Shown here one piece after another: positions 11,263-21,969 of a stretch of 64,000 bases of DNA (position 1 is its first letter; each line of letters starts with the position of its first letter). The position numbers and the translations under genes are program-made. The stretch is taken from positions 88,440,001-88,504,000 of the forward strand of contig JAZHRO010000063.1 in the NCBI GenBank assembly GCA_037157565.1, given 5' to 3'. Under the pieces are notes generated by a model that was not told the DNA's origin, ran no database searches, and was given only the letters and a program-made list of their open reading frames with translations. This DNA comes from Thalassia testudinum (Eukaryota > Streptophyta > Magnoliopsida > Alismatales > Hydrocharitaceae).

Positions 11263-11480
11263 AATTGGGTCGGGTGCACGCCCGGGTCCAGGTGCACCGG
11301 CATGGGTGTGATGCACGAGGAGTGCTAGGTTTAGGTAATTGGGTCGGGTGCCAGGTCTGTGGGGGCAGGTCGCAGACGAGGCATGAGTGAGGGCGAGGGA
11401 CCTCACCCCTGTTTACTAGAGGCAATTAGCTGAGAGCACAAATTCAATAAATATCTCACCACTCACCCCTGAAGTTATGA

Positions 11481-11511
11481 GGTGGGACATTTTGGGACTA
11501 AATGTCCCACC
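11481..11511. repeat. Perfect 11-bp inverted repeat in A LTR
   Basis: The arms GGTGGGACATT (11481-11491) and AATGTCCCACC (11501-11511) surround a 9-base loop. Confidence 0.85.
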
Positions 11512-11600
11512 CACTTCTGCTAGCGCCCATAGGAGGAGATCTTCACTCAATTGGCACAGTTGAAGGCCTCGCAACAACTGCTCTTAAACGACATGGACAC

Positions 11601-11663
11601 GGTCACAGTTCGACGTGGCTCAGAATGGCCTAGGCATGCATGCCTAGGTCGGACTGTGACCAT
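11601..11663. repeat. Compound palindrome in A LTR
   Basis: A 20-base perfect palindrome built on CCTAGGCATG (11629-11648) lies inside an outer pair of arms, GGTCACAGTTCGA and TCGGACTGTGACC, that differ by one base. The whole could extrude as a cruciform or form a transcript hairpin. Confidence 0.8.
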
Positions 11664-13394
11664 GCACGTGGGTTTGTTAGGTGTAAATGTGGGGCATGTG
11701 TGGCGGTCAGTGGATGGGCAGAGAGTGATTAGTGGGTGAGGGCAGAGGTGATGCGGTTGGTGGTGAGACGTGTGGAGGGGCGGAGTGATGGATGTGTCTC
11801 GTCAGAGGTTAGCCGAAGATGAGGAAGATGAGGGTGGACAGTGGAAGTCGAGGGGCAGTTTATGAGATAAAAGGAGGGAAAATAAAGAGTGGGAGAAGAG
11901 AAACTTATATGTGGTGATTGGAGTGAAGGGGAGGCAGAGGAGATGAACGGCGCGTATGTGTCATTGTCGAAGAAGACAACCTTGAGGTGGAGATGACAGT
12001 GACGAGGAGGAGGTCAGAGAAGCGTGCGCTGGTGCGGTGCAACACGGAGGAGAGAGACAAAGCTAACCCTGCCACTGGTATGGTGGCAGAGTGACGTGAG
12101 GAGGGAAGGGAGGTCGCTAGAGCTTGCAGCCATTTTGACTGGAGATGAGGAGGGAAGAAATTGAGAGGGTATCGGCGGCTAAATCAAGATTGGCAGATGC
12201 GCAAAGGACCAGGGGTCCTAGCTGCTGGCCGAGCCTCTTGTGCTTGGAGGGCAAGCCTTCCAGCGCAAAATCCTCACTGGAGAAGGAAGGTGCTTAGGAC
12301 ACCCAAATCTCTCAAGTGTTCGCATTAGAGATTGGGTGTAAATCTGATCTGGAGATCTCGTTCAGACGATAGAGAAATCCTCAAAGAGTCTCCCTTCCAA
12401 ATCTGGGAGATCTCTGAGGATTCGAGGAGAAATCAGCCTTAAATCCTCGCCAGAGTGGGATTCCTCCGCTGTAATAGCGGAGGGACCTGAATGCAAGGGT
12501 GACGAGGAAGCTAGGGGGCTCTGCATAAGGGTTTTTCAAAAGTTAGGGGCCATAATGTAATTGGGTGGACCATTTTGCAAAGTAGATCAAGATGACCTTC
12601 CCTTAGGCTCAAATTTTGGTACAAGCCTAATTTGAGCCTAAGGAATCCAATGGTGGAGTTGGATTTTAGGTTTGACTTCGTTTGAATGGAAATTTTGCAT
12701 GAAAACCCAAATTATATTAAATATTGAACTAGGACCCTAATCTAGGTTAAAATAGGTTCCAAAGGCCAAATTGAAAGTTCTAAGCCCTAGGGGATATTTT
12801 TCCATAAATTTTAAAGGGTTTAGTTGAATTTTATCTAGACCAAAACCATGTTGAATTAAGCAAGTTTATTTTAGGGTTACAGAATGTCATTTAATTCTTA
12901 AATCGAACAATAACCCTTTTCTGATTGAACCATCCCACTTTTCCTCTTATTAAGTCAAATTGACCTATGTTTAACCCTTGAGAAATTCCATTGATGCACT
13001 GTAATGGTAAATTGCAGTTTCACCCTTTAGTTAATGTTTCCTTCTCAAAATAGTAAACCCTTGACTTAGGTCTTCCTTTAGGTTATGAGGAGCTTTTATT
13101 TACTTTCTCAGGTCAAAATGAGCTAGTTAGGGCCCATGATGATACTCTCATCAAACGTCTACCCTAAGTACTTTTACCTTACCTAGCCATCCACCTTGAT
13201 GAAGAAATGCTCCTACTTCTTGGCGTGGCACAAGAAGAAGAGGGAAGGTAAAGAAGGCACCAAGGGGGCAGGTAGGATGCCCCCTTAATCTTCTTCTCTT
13301 CTCCTTATCCATCTCCTTGGTCGTTAGTTGTAGGTGGGTCTAAGGTGGAATATACACTAATGGAGGATGAATTTTATTGGTGGAATGTGATGGG

Positions 13395-13402
13395 TTTTTA
13401 TA
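13395..13402 (-). promoter_or_regulatory. Candidate TATA box, element B 3' LTR
   Basis: The sense strand reads CTATAAAAACCC. The same sequence is kept in the other LTR at 20643-20650, which supports a promoter role. Confidence 0.55.
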
Positions 13403-13832
13403 GAGGTGGAAGGGGGTAGGGTTGGCGTGAATAGGTGGAGGGCTAGGATTGATTTTAGTGGTGGTTATGGGTGGTTAGGTTGATCCTACTAGGGTTAATT
13501 GGCACCACCTAAGGGGTGATAAGGGGGGTAGTTATGGTGGCCAAAAGACATCTAAAGTTGGTGCTAGTTGTGGGTCTTCTAGAAGGTGTTGAGGTGGACG
13601 GTGGAGATGGGATCAAAAGGAGATGAATGGCGGGGATTTATGGTGGTTTTGGAGGGAAAGTTGGTGCCACCTTGAAGGTGGCTTTTGGAGGTGGTGGGAT
13701 GAAAGGTGGTGATGGTGGTGGCGCCAACTTTGAGTAGGGTGGAGCTAGCTTGGGTGAGCATAGGTAGGGTTGAGTTGGTGGAGCTAGTTGGGAAGGGTTT
13801 TTTATGTGGTGGATTGCCAAGGGAGCTGGAGC

Positions 13833-14520
13833 CTAGCTAAGCTAAGCTAAGCTAAACTAGCTTAGCTAGTAGTGGAGTAGAGGAGAAGGTATTGGAGCTA
13901 GGGTTTGAAGAGAGGAGCTGAGGAGGAGAAGTCTAGAGCTTAAACTAAATCTAGTAGCTGCTGAAGAGGGTGGCATGGAGCTACTCTAGCTGGCTTAGCT
14001 TGCTAATTCTTTGTTAGCTGTTAAGCCAAGCTAAAGTAAGCTGGATTCTACCATAAGGAGCTGAGGTGAGCTGGGTCAGGTGCTCCTAGGGAGGATCAAG
14101 CTGGTTGAGGCAGCTAAGGTAGCTTAACTCAACTAAGTTGAACTAAGCTGAGTCCCCGGGAGCTGGACTTGAGCTTCCTAAGCTGAAATGAAGTCATCTT
14201 CAGTTGGATGGAGTTGGGTAGAGTTGGACGTAACTAGACCTGAGTTGGGGTGAACTCCAGTCAACTTAGCTGAGCTAGCTAGAGCTCTCTGTGAACTAAT
14301 GGGAACTGAGATGAGCTAGATTCAGCTAAGTTGAGCTAGATCTGAGTTGACAAGAGCTAGGGAGAGCTAAGATGAGCTCTCTTGAGCTATCATTTAGCTG
14401 AGATGAGTTGAATGTAGCTAGAATGATCTAACCCTAGTCCAAGTGAGCTGAAATCCAGCTATAGTGAGCTGGATCTAGCTGAGTTCCAGCTGGTTTGGGT
14501 TTCTCCTTCACCAGTTGCCT
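13833..14520. repeat. AGCT-rich low-complexity block (B 3' LTR)
   Basis: It opens with tandem CTAAG repeats (GCTAAGCTAAGCTAAGC) and continues as irregular repeats around GAGCTGAGATGAGCT. I count about 24 AGCT tetramers in 14101-14520, against fewer than two expected by chance. The matching block is 21080-21760. Confidence 0.8.
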
Positions 14521-14725
14521 TCCTAAGTGCTAGGGTTCTAGGGATCTGGCGATCTGCTTATCCCTAACACTCACAAAAACATATCAAAAATACAATAAAA
14601 GGTAAAATGCATGCATATTCTAATTTATGCCTAAATGCAACCCAAAAACCCGTTTACAGAGCAAAATCCTAAGATCTAGGTTTCTTTTAATACATAAAAA
14701 TGATTGTAAACTGGCATTTATCACA

Positions 14726-14761
14726 CCCCCATGCTTATCTTTTGCTTGTCTCTTAGCAAAA
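14726..14761 (-). other. Element B outer hairpin plus polypurine tract
   Basis: In the sense direction arms TTTTGCT and AGCAAAA (14740-14761) precede GATAAGCATGGGGGTG and the LTR start TGTGATAAATG. Confidence 0.85.
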
Positions 14762-15950
14762 ACTTTAATTTTTATAAAATGAAATTTTTAGGAAATCTAA
14801 TTTTTTCGAGTTTTAACGAGAAAGAGATTACGGGAGATAGGATGATCCAAACACAGGAGGTAGAGGATTTGTTAAGGATAAACATCAGGATTTGTTTACG
14901 GATACAAAAATTAGACAAAAATGGGATCAATATATTCTCCAAAAAATTCATAGATTAACCTCTTGTTAATTCAGATGACTTGAAATTTTTGTTTCTAGGT
15001 TTTTTCTTGCTCTTGAATCTAATTCACAACTTGTAATAACCTTTAAAACTTTATCTCCATGCTTGTGAAAAGCCAACATTTATAAGGGCATGTTTTTGGT
15101 TTGAAACTTTTCTTTTTTTCCTCCCAAATGCTTATTTTTAGCTAAATCTTACAACAGATGTGTCGGGATCATCATTCCCGTTACCAATCCTCGAGGGGGC
15201 TCTGGCACCAGTATTTCAAGATAGCACTGTCCATGACACCACCCAGGAGCTCACAACCCCAAAATACAATGCAGTGTAAAGGGGCGCTCCAAGCAAACTG
15301 AAGCTCTTACTCCGACACTATAGGTAGAGCACCATCCAAGACACTTGAGCTATAAAAATGCACTTTAATGCTCCATCTAAAGATATGTAATATAGATATA
15401 GAGCAGCGCTGAGGCGGTAACATGTTGACATCGCATCCTCAAAGGAGGCATTTGCCTCCTCAGCGGTGGGAACTCAAACCAATGATCTGCTTTAGACTTT
15501 TACTAAGTTCAGGCAAGGGGGCTTTTCTAATTTTTAGTTGTTTTTAGGTGTTGGCTTGTGTGTGAAATTTGACACAAAAAGTTCCACATGAAATGTAAGT
15601 TTTTGAATCAGAAACTAGGCCAGATACTTTCCATATTACAAAAGAGGATCAAGTCACCTGAACTATCATGAGTTCAGGTGAAATTTTAGATAAGGATATC
15701 TGGTCTAGTCTAAAAATAGACCCTGAAATTCTAATGATCAGATCTATATCCTCATCCCTAGTTTGTTAAAGATAAAATCCCATTGTACCAAAGTGAGTTT
15801 TCAACCTTAGTCCCGATTTGAAATTTTTCCTCAAAAAGTTTTCAACATTTTTATTTTTTGGGTATGCAAGCAAAAAAAAGAAAATGACAAAAGAAAAAAA
15901 AACATATTTTTAAGTTTTGAAAATCCTAAATCAATCATCAAATTTAAATA
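14762..15950 (-). other. Element B 3' non-coding region
   Basis: This lies between the two polypurine modules. There is no credible gene. It contains one ATCTTGA-loop hairpin (15209-15229) and a block near 15390-15435 (GATGCGATGTCAACATGTTACC on sense) that matches the corresponding region of element I. The rest is AT-rich. Confidence 0.55.
15209..15229 (-). ncRNA. ATCTTGA-loop hairpin (B)
   Basis: The sense arms CAGTGCT and AATACTG pair at six of seven positions around the loop ATCTTGA, in the same setting (ATGGACAG before, GTGCCAGAG after) as the hairpin arrays of A and I. Only one unit is clear here. Confidence 0.4.
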
Positions 15951-15951
15951 C

Positions 15952-15990
15952 ACCCCCCCATGCTTAAGATATGCCATGTCCTCATGCATT
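15952..15990 (-). other. Element B inner hairpin plus polypurine tract
   Basis: In the sense direction CATG AGGA CATG (15975-15986) is followed by CTTAAGCATGGGGGGGTG. It is the counterpart of the inner modules of A, G, H and I. Confidence 0.7.
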
Positions 15991-16084
15991 AGGAGGGAGA
16001 AGGGATCACCTTAGTGAAAGGCGGTAGAGTTTAGGATGGTCAAAATTTGGAAAAAGAAAGGAAAAAGAAAGTGGGAAAAATGAT

Positions 16085-16118
16085 GGGTTACCTCCTATCC
16101 AGTGCTATCTTTTACACC
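16085..16118 (-). other. Shared post-coding motif (B)
   Basis: The sense strand reads GGTGTAAAAGATAGCACT, then GGATAGGAGGTAACCC, about 35 bases after the coding remnant. It corresponds to the motifs after the coding regions of A and G. Confidence 0.5.
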
Positions 16119-16153
16119 ATTCAACCGAGCATGAAGGTATGCACAGAAGATGG

Positions 16154-17338
16154 TCAATCATGTAAATAATAGGACACCTGAATGTCCTCAAGAAATGTGT
16201 TTTCCTCAAGATCCCTAAAAGGATGATTGATAAAGAAATAGGGATCAAAATAAAATGGAATGGTGGAAGAATGACCCAGATCTGGCCATGGTTGAAGTTC
16301 ATGTAAAATGCCAGAGTCAATGAGATGTAGGATTGGTGAAGTTAGTGTGGATGTTTTTGGTGAAAAATTAGGAAGATTAAAAGAGTAAAAGTCAAACCCT
16401 AGTTGATCTGAAAAGTTTTGGATCACATAATCATTAATAAAATCTAGATCCATGGTGGTCAGAGATGAGTAGGATTTAATCAACAACGACTTCTCAAATA
16501 CTACTTCCATTGTATTATTAGTGTCCTAAAAAATGTCATGATCAATGGGCCTCTTGGAAGCTTGAAATAAATCTAGTGAGAAAATCTGGTTACCGCAACT
16601 TATATTCATTTTCCCAGAATGAGAGTTGATATTAGTTGTTGCGGTAATCAGAAAGGGTCTTCCAAGGATGGAATTAATGAGAGCATCAGGTACCTTTATA
16701 TCAAGGACCAGAAAATTTACCGAAAATAGATAATTCTAGACCTTAACCATACTATCCTAAAAAATTCCCTGTGGTTGAATGATAGATCGGTCTTGCAATT
16801 GAAATTGAACCTTAATTGGTTTAAAATCACCGAATTGAGATTCCTTGAATAAGATCGGGGGAATGATATTAATGGAGGTACCTAAGTCGAGAGGGGCGCA
16901 AAAAAATGTGGTGTCATTGATGACAACCGAGATGGGTGATGCACCTGGGTCCTTTTTTGTGAAAGGTAGCTTGCTCTGAAAAATTGAGTTGGCTATCTTT
17001 GAAAGGACCATCTGTCCTAGATTCTGAGCCTGCCCTTTTAGAGTAAACCTTTCTTTCAAACATTTAGCAAAGGAAAGGGTGGTATCTAGGAGGGGGATAT
17101 TCTTCTCGACTTGCCCAAATAAGTCCAAAAGATCTTGGTGAGAGGGCTCTGATTTCTGATTAGAAAGATTGGATTGCAGTGTTTGAGAGTGAGAAGTAGG
17201 ATTTGAATCAAGTGTTTTTGGTGTTTCTTTTTCTTCTTCCTGAGTAGGGTTAGGAGAGTCGATTTGCAAAGGTTGAGAGTGAGTTTCATCAATTTGATTA
17301 GAAGGCTCTAAATTAGTGGTGGTGTTCCCACTCCTCAA
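16154..17338 (-). pseudogene. Protease-containing ORF of element B
   Basis: A proline- and serine-rich N-terminus leads to FGQVEKNIPLLDTTL and the active-site segment LDLGTSINIIP, which keeps the catalytic Asp, then QLQDRSIIQPQGIF. After a stop at 16757 the frame continues with the second protease half (SILGRPFLITATTNIN). After another stop comes a segment of about 118 codons, 16510-16154, that I do not recognise (DPYFFINHPFRDLEEN). All pieces are in one frame. In autonomous relatives RT would follow; here the coding region ends instead. The C-terminal segment may be a remnant of the protease-RT linker or a separate function. Confidence 0.75.
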
Positions 17339-17526
17339 TGTATCTGCATATGCAGTTTGGTTGTCATTGGGAGGAGGTGGGGGGGTCTGATGTTGATGGA
17401 AACCGAGTTGGTGCTAAGGTATTGGGTTTATAGGAGGCTAATTAGTGTGGTTCTGATGTTGGTGTCCACCTAGGTGTTGATTCCTTTCATTGACAATGTT
17501 TGGTGTGGGCTGGGATGGTAACTGTT

Positions 17527-18123
17527 CTACAGGTCTTTGAGTCGGAATAACACCAATTTGATAACACGGGTGATTTCCATAGTTTTTCTTTGCATCTCCT
17601 GCAAGGTTTTCATCGTCTGGGCATTGATGTCATCTTGAGATGGCCCAGATTGATAAGTTTGATTTGAACCATACCCTCCAAAAGGGTTTTGTTGTTGGTG
17701 AGGAATCGGATTGGTCCAGGAGTGAGTCGGATAATTCCTCCAATTAGAGGAATTTTGCAATTGCTCCTGGAAGGTGGGGACATGTTGAGTGGGGTAATGA
17801 TTTGGATAAGTATAATTCCCCGTTGAACCATAAAAAGCCTCAGAATAGTAATTACACTTAGCATGGGAATTATGCAGATCTTCTCTCTTTGGGGTGTTAG
17901 AAGGGGTGAAATGTGGAATGTGTAGAGCTCGGGTAGGTGTGGCTGGACTCCCTTAGTTGGCTAGGTTTGTTAAATCCTTATGCAACTATTGTTGCTTAAC
18001 TTGTAGCTAAGCCATTACGGAGTAGAAATTAGGTGGGGGGGCCTGATTAAGAAGCTCCTGGTTGGAAATATTGGGGAAAGAATAATTAGCATGTAGGTTA
18101 GAGGGCCAATTTTGATTTTCCAT
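17527..18123 (-). pseudogene. Short gag remnant of element B
   Basis: The start is taken at the ATG at 18123 (MENQNWPSNL). In the same frame, past two or three stops, come YYSEAFYGSTGNYTYPNHY, SSNWRNYPTHSW and a helix (QTMKTLQEMQRKTM). These resemble the C-terminal tail of Athila-like gag. The gag core, with EDPxxHI, FLKKFFP and AWERF motifs, is absent, and no trace of it is seen upstream to the PBS. The protease lies in a different frame. Confidence 0.65.
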
Positions 18124-19752
18124 TTTTAAAGAAGAGGAAAACTGCAAGAAAAGTGGTCCCTCCAAATGTGCAGTTTTGGACTGCCGCCCGTGCAAAATGG
18201 ACGAAACGGTAGGGGAGGAGAAGAGATGGAGATGAGAGAAAGTGTTCACACAAGCAATCAAAATTCTAGACCTAACTTAAATGTGACTCCCTAAAAATTA
18301 ACCTAAGACTTGATCTACCTAGGAAATAAGAAATCAATAGTCAATACCCGTTCTATCAACAAATCTGGCCAAGTTGCATAAGGGGAGGTTTGGGCCCAAG
18401 CATTTCCTAGGAAAATCCCCAGGGGCTTGTGCAAACCCACACCTGGTCGTTTGACATGGCCTCTCACCTTGACACAAGATATAGATGATAGAATTGGTAC
18501 TAACTAGAGAAAACTTAAGACCTAGATAGTAAGCCTAAGTTGATGAAACCTTAGGGGTCAAGTTGCTACAATTTTTAGTTAGAACTGGAATACTTTTATG
18601 CACACGGAATGTGGAGGACGTTGATGGGGCTATTTCCTTATTATTTCAATTTTTAGTGTGGTGCAGGAATTGGAAAGTGGTTCCAATTTCAAACAAGTTG
18701 TCACATAATTTTATATAATTTTATCTTTTACGATTTGCTTTAAATTAGTTTGTTTTAGGGTTTCCTTATGATTTCAAACAAATTTTGAGATCCACAAACA
18801 AGAGGAAATCAAGTTGTATGGATGCTGATATGTTTCCTTTATGTTGTTGGACTAAAAAGAAGGAAAGAAACCCTAATCTAATTAGCCTTAAGATAGAAAA
18901 TTACAACCAATGAATCTCTTTTAGGCATTTTGTATTAAGTAGTGATCTAAACAAATCAAACAATACCACTACTTTGAATAAAATGAAACAAGGATTCCAG
19001 AAAAGATTTTTTTAGTATTTTAGAAATTTTTTTGATATTTGTTTTTAATTTTTCTTTGTGCTGATGTCAAAGTCCAAAAATGATACCCATGGGTATTTTA
19101 CACTTTTCAGTACACCACCAGCTTCAGAAAATTTCGATGATTTTATGAGATGTGTAGAATTTTACATGGATTCCAAGAAGTAAAATTTCACAAAATTTGG
19201 ATGAGTATAAAAATCCTAAAAATTCATAGACAGTAGCTAACCAGGAAGATTAGAGTGTGTAACCCCTCTACAATCCATGAATTTTTAAAAATTAAATACA
19301 AACCAAATTAGTTTGAAATTTGGAAAAAACGTTTCCAACTTGATTTGGAATCTCTATGTGAAATTTAAAGATTTTCAGAGATTTGTGGTGTTCGAAATTG
19401 ATTTTTAAAATTTGAAAAGAAGTCTGGATCCAAAAAATAGAACACCTTCACTTAAGGTAGAGTGGTGTTTAATGGGGCAATCGATCAAACAATGGGTTTT
19501 AAAGGTACCACTCTACCAAAATTTGATGTTTAAGATCCTGAAAGCCAAGTTTAGTGTATTTTGGTAGTCTTGTAGGCTAAGTATGACAAGAAAATAGAAA
19601 CCAACCTAGAATTGTGGGAAGAAAAGGAACTTTAAGCTCTCGCTTCAAAATTCTCACTTTCTTCTTGTAGTTCCTGCACACACAAGAAAGAAGAGAGGCA
19701 AGGGGATGAGATCCACTTCAAGCAAGAGAAAAATAATTTGCAAAGCCGTGTC
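18124..19752 (-). other. Element B leader
   Basis: Non-coding sequence of about 1.6 kb between PBS and gag remnant, AT-rich, with no credible gene. A block at 18370-18480 (GGGGCTTGTGCAAACCCAC, TCTCACCTTGACAC) is placed like leader blocks of A and D. Confidence 0.5.
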
Positions 19753-19770
19753 TCCCCAGCAATGGCGCCA
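19753..19770 (-). other. Element B primer-binding site
   Basis: The sense strand reads TGGCGCCATTGCTGGGGA, matching tRNA-Asp-type PBS with two changes, five bases after the LTR end CGCATCA. Confidence 0.88.
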
Positions 19771-20642
19771 AAAAGTGATGCGAAATTTTACACGGTTTGT
19801 TAAAAATACGTCATTGTAATGCATAAAATCGATCAACTCTTAAATTTATAGCCTAGATAGTGGAGTATCTAGGGTCGTCCAAGAAGGCCAATTTGTTTGC
19901 TAAATCAAATCTCTTGCTTGTAAATCAAACTCAAGTTTCTTTTTTGTGTTTTTCAATATATATGTTTTTTTGAGGTTTTGAAATAATGGCAACACGAGTT
20001 TTGTTAGCAATGGAAAATGACTAACACCTAACTCACCACACTACTACTAATGTGATAAGTAGAGCTTCTCCCTAAGCTCACTCTAGGAACGTGGAGGCCT
20101 AGAGTAATTAGCTAGAGGGAGTGAAAAGTGATAGAAACTAGATTATAAAAATTACAACAAAATGGAATAGAATTGAAGGCAACTTAATTGATGCAAAAGT
20201 GTTTTACAAAAAAGCTTAGTAGAGGAATGCTTCTACTACTGGCAATAAAAATAAAAATAAATAAAACAATAATCCTGATGATGTTGGTGAAGAAGAGGTG
20301 GAGGCTTCTTGCTCAGAGCCTGGTGGTTCCCGGGCTTGAAAAGAAGATCTCCAACTCCTTCCTTCTATAGCTCCGCCATAATGGTGTCCTCCAAGGCAAG
20401 CCCAAAGGGGGCATGCCCTAAGTACTTCTCCCTTTCCTGGACATCCTCCTTGATGAAGAAATTATCCTCCTTCCTGGCGTGGCACAAGAAGAAGAGGGAA
20501 GGGAAAGAAGGCACCAAGGGGGCAGGTAGGATGCCCCTTTAATCTTCTTCTCTTCTCCTTCTTCTTGGTCATGAGTTGTAGGTGGGTCTAAGGTGGAATA
20601 TACACTAATGGAGGTTGAGTTTTTTTGGTGGAATGTGGTGGG

Positions 20643-20650
20643 TTTTTATA
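20643..20650 (-). promoter_or_regulatory. Candidate TATA box, element B 5' LTR
   Basis: TATAAAAA on the sense strand, identical to the 3' LTR copy at 13395-13402. Confidence 0.55.
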
Positions 20651-21079
20651 GAGGTGGAAGGGGATAGGGTTGGCATGAATAGGTGGAGGGCTAGGATTGA
20701 TTTTAGGGGTGGTTATGGGTGGTTAGGTTGATCCTAGGGATAGGGTTAATTGGCCCACCTAAGGGGTTCTAAGGGGGGTAGTTATGGTGGCGAAAAGGCA
20801 CCTAAAGTTGGCACCTTGTGGGTCTTCTAGAAGGTGTTGAGGCGGATGGTGGAGATGGGATCAAAATGAGATGAATGGTGGGGATTTATGGTGGTTTTGG
20901 AGGAAAGTTGGCGCCACCTTGAAGGTGGATTTTGGAGGTGGTGGGATGAAAGGTGGTGATGGCAGTGGCACCAACTTTGAGTTCGGTGGAGCTAGCTTAG
21001 GTAAGCTTAGGTAGGGTTGAGTTGGTGGAGCTAGCTAGGAAGGGTTTTTAGGTGGTGAATTGCCAAGGGAGCTGGAGCA

Positions 21080-21760
21080 TAGCTAAGCTAAGCTAAGCTA
21101 AGCTAGCTTAGCTAGTAGTGGAGTAGAGGAGGAGATATTGGAGCTAGGGTTTGAAGAGAGGAGCTGAGGAGGAGAAGTCTAGAGCTTGAACTGGAGTTGG
21201 CAGCTACTGAAGAGGGTGGCATGGAGCTACTCTAGCTGGCTTAGCTTGCTAGTTCTCTGCTAGCTGCTAAGCCAAGCTAAAGTAAGCTGACTTCTACCAT
21301 AAGGAGCTAAGGTGAGCTGGTCTAGAGCTCCTGAGGAGGATCAAGCTGGTTGAGGCAGCTAAGGTAGCTTAGCCCAACTGAGTTGAGCTAAGCTGAGTCC
21401 CTGGGAGCTGGACTTGAGTTTCCTGAGCTGAAATGAAGTCATCTTCAGCTGGATGGAGTTGAGTGGAGCTGGATATAGCTGGACTTGAGCTGGGGTGGAC
21501 TCCAGTCAACTCAGCTGAGCTAGCTAGAGCTCCCTATGAACTAATGGGAGCTGAGATGAGCTAGATTCAGCTAAGTTGAGCTAGATCTAAGCTGACATGA
21601 GCTAGGGTGAGCTACGATGAGCTCTCTTGAGTTGTCATTCAGCTGAGATGAGCTGAATGGAGCTACTATGAGCTAACCCTAGTCCAAGTGAGCTGAAATA
21701 TAGCTATGGTGAGTTGTATCTGGCTGAGTTCCAGCTTATTTGGGCTTCTCCTTCACCAGT
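21080..21760. repeat. AGCT-rich low-complexity block (B 5' LTR)
   Basis: Counterpart of 13833-14520. It is richer in AGCT: many sites read AGTT or AACT in the other copy, as expected from C-to-T decay. Confidence 0.8.
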
Positions 21761-21969
21761 TTCCTTCTTGAGTGCTAGGGTTCTAGGGATATGGCAATCT
21801 GCTTATCCTAACACTCACAAAAACATATCAAGAAGACAATAAAAGGTAAAATGCATGCATATTCTAATTTATGCCTAAATGCAATCCAAAAACCCGTTTG
21901 CAAAGGAAAATCCTAAGAGCTAGGTTTGTTTTAATGCATAAGAATGATGATAAACTGGCATTTATCACA

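Larger units (their letters stand above)
869..13153 (-). mobile_element. Element A: decayed Athila-like Ty3/gypsy retrotransposon
   Basis: This is an LTR retrotransposon read on the minus strand. Its order in the sense direction is 5' LTR (10514-13153), tRNA-Asp-like PBS (10490-10507), leader, gag, protease, RT, RNase H, integrase, 3' non-coding region, polypurine tract (2311-2323) and 3' LTR (up to 2309). The left LTR is recognisable only from about 869. All coding parts are broken by stops, frameshifts or deletions. A sits inside the 3' LTR of element B: the B LTR sequence resumes immediately after 13153 at a point matching about base 20409 of the other B LTR. The matching left flank of A is outside the window, so the target duplication cannot be checked. 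Confidence 0.85.
10514..13153 (-). repeat. Element A 5' LTR
   Basis: This 2640-base LTR runs from TGACGAGGCG (10514) to CTCATCA (13153). Its left end adjoins the PBS; its right end adjoins B LTR sequence. U3 (roughly 11713-13153) matches the left LTR. The rest contains a CCTGTGTTCAACC-like U5 motif (10601-10622 on the minus strand), a CT-rich tract and two strong inverted repeats. ORFs of up to 160 codons in the CT-rich tract are low-complexity artefacts. Confidence 0.85.
13154..14725 (-). repeat. Element B 3' LTR (truncated by A)
   Basis: It matches 20409-21969 at roughly 93% over a 90-base sample. It ends TTTATCACA at 14725 next to the polypurine tract. The missing part, equivalent to 19776-20408, should lie on the far side of element A, outside the window. 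Confidence 0.88.
13154..21969 (-). mobile_element. Element B: polymerase-less gag-protease retrotransposon
   Basis: On the minus strand: 5' LTR 19776-21969, PBS 19753-19770, leader, gag fragment (18123-17527), protease with an extra C-terminal part (17338-16154), 3' non-coding region, polypurine tract and 3' LTR (14725 down to 13154, where element A cuts it). No RT, RNase H or integrase can be found between the LTRs. B is therefore non-autonomous and would need enzymes from another element. It sits in the protease region of element D, which resumes at 21970. Confidence 0.82.
19776..21969 (-). repeat. Element B 5' LTR
   Basis: This full-length 2194-base LTR runs from TGATGCGAAA to TTTATCACA. 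It contains a conserved TATA box (20643-20650) and the AGCT-rich block (21080-21760). It is joined at 21970 to protease sequence of element D. Confidence 0.9.

Noticed and set aside
10782..11264. ORFs of 149-160 codons rich in Leu, Phe and Ser, looking like membrane proteins
   Set aside because: They are translations of a CT-rich low-complexity tract in an LTR; all three frames give similar composition.
13833..14520. AGCT-rich block as a CRISPR array or centromeric satellite
   Set aside because: Repeats are irregular and short, there are no unique spacers, and it is confined to the two LTRs of B in a plant-type genome.
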